A DNA stretch of 22,520 bases, taken from an uncultured Oscillospiraceae bacterium (lineage in GTDB: Bacteria; Bacillota; Clostridia; Oscillospirales; Oscillospiraceae). Shown here piece by piece: positions 22,042 through 22,520 of the stretch. Each line of letters starts with the position of its first letter. Positions within the stretch are counted from its first letter, which is position 1. Location of the stretch: the NCBI GenBank assembly GCA_910578735.1, contig CAJTSQ010000007.1, forward strand, positions 1-22,520. The letters are read 5' to 3'. Both the position numbers and the translations under genes were made by a program. Under the pieces are notes generated by a model that saw only the letters and a program-made list of their open reading frames with translations, had not been told where the DNA came from and did not search any database.

Positions 22042-22419
22042 TTATTTTCGGCCCGCAACCCACTGCAGTCCCCAGTTGAAGGCCTGGTCCATAAACCGGT
22101 GGCCCTGGAAGAAGCGCACAATCTTCTCCACACTGAAGGTCTCGTCATTGCAGTTTTCCAGCATTGCGATGGCGCACATGGGCAGGTTGGAGCCGTATTC
22201 GTCCATGCGCACAATAATCTCCTGACTGCCGGGGCACTTCACCGTGACCACGCCCTTGGCCTCGGCCCAGTTCGCCGCCCCCTCATAAATAAAGGTGTAG
22301 ACCAGAATCCGCCGGATCTGGGAGATCATAGCGCCGTTGACCCGCAGGTTCTCGCCCCCCGCCGAGGCGCCGCTCCGGTCGTCACCGTCCAGCGCCATCA
22401 TTTTTGAGATTCGCATCAA
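22042..22419 (-). pseudogene. TerD-family protein, 5' end missing
   Basis: The frame holds the C-terminal part (about 118 residues) of a TerD protein: ALDGDDRSG, GENLRVNGAMISQIRRILVYTFIYEG, VTVKCPG, IVRMDEYGSN and a WGLQWVAGRK ending. A full TerD should have some 70-80 more residues, including the first calcium loop. Instead a stop (TAG) lies just upstream in frame, and homology fades at about 22397, where base composition changes to AT-rich. The apparent TTG/ATG starts at 22419 and 22416 have no ribosome site. It precedes the next terD by 15 bp. Either the gene was cut by a rearrangement or the end of the sequence is a chimera. Confidence 0.75.
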
Positions 22420-22519
22420 GTATTTCTTCTAAATTGCTAATAGTGATCCCAAGTCGTGCCATATCATCAAAATCTGGCACGACTACAATCGCCTTAGCAT
22501 ACCCGCCTAAGCGGTTAAT
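22382..22519 (-). pseudogene. Foreign partial reading frame fused into the terD remnant
   Basis: From the window edge a 45-codon frame reads INRLGGYAKAIVVVPDFDDM and then ARLGITISNLEEILDANL before running into the terD remnant in another frame and stopping at 22384-22382. The first 38 or so codons use AT-rich synonyms (TTA, ATA, GTA) unlike the rest of the window. I do not recognise the protein. The last residues belong to terD DNA, so the junction lies near 22397-22405. Confidence 0.45.
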
Positions 22520-22520
22520 A

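Noticed and set aside
51..22436. Identical 10-mer CTTCTAAATT at both AT-rich ends (51-60 and 22427-22436), hinting at a flanking repeat
   Set aside because: Ten bases in AT-rich DNA is weak, the flanks do not align, and no target-site or inverted-repeat structure extends it.
1..22520. CRISPR arrays, insertion sequences, rRNA genes, riboswitches or T-boxes
   Set aside because: No regularly spaced repeats, transposase genes, rRNA segments or known leader motifs were seen on either strand.

Overview
The window looks like chromosomal DNA of a GC-rich Clostridia member, most likely in the Oscillospiraceae (Flavonifractor/Pseudoflavonifractor-like). The evidence is a long Bacillota-type SRP RNA upstream of dnaX-ybaB, an FtsEX/M23 cluster, a DUF4830 protein, and sigma-A promoters of the form TTGNNN-17-TANNNT. 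This placement is inferred from gene content and protein resemblance, not from a database search. Almost all genes are on the minus strand; trmB, the DUF4830 gene and a recombinase remnant are on the plus strand.

Layout. 1-601: an AT-rich end, then the decayed C-terminal part of a large serine recombinase. 612-793: tRNA-Pro(TGG) with its terminator, and a promoter pair shared with divergent trmB. 826-1533: trmB. 1540-2910: MATE transporter. 2935-5751: SRP RNA, a 100-aa unknown protein, dnaX and ybaB in one transcription unit; dnaX carries an apparent -1 frameshift signal. 5773-6956: a membrane-anchored polysaccharide deacetylase with its own promoter and terminator. 6974-10281: ftsE, ftsX, a 34-aa membrane peptide, the tail of a lost M23 peptidase and an intact coiled-coil M23 hydrolase, behind a complex promoter with a WalR-like box. 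10309-11514: a CdaR/PucR-type regulator. 11554-12832: an RsuA-type pseudouridine synthase and, divergently, a DUF4830 protein. 12842-14853: mreB with a strong promoter, then mscS. 14863-15808: a 59-aa ribbon-helix-helix protein overlapping comF.

15842-22419 is the most interesting part: a seven-gene, tightly overlapping Ter-type stress operon. It encodes a truncated TerD, a TerD protein with a long extra N-terminal domain, a CitE-like TIM-barrel lyase, PRTase_2-TRSP, PRTase_1-PELOTA, an ATP-grasp ligase and a HAD phosphatase. Such sets have been predicted computationally to make a nucleoside-like metabolite linked to TerD proteins; the chemistry is, as far as I know, unproven. The first gene is cut at about 22397 by AT-rich DNA carrying the end of an unrelated reading frame, so the operon promoter is not in the window.

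Together, the central region handles cell-wall growth and division (FtsEX-M23 hydrolase, deacetylase, MreB, MscS), flanked by housekeeping RNA and replication genes on one side and the Ter stress operon on the other.
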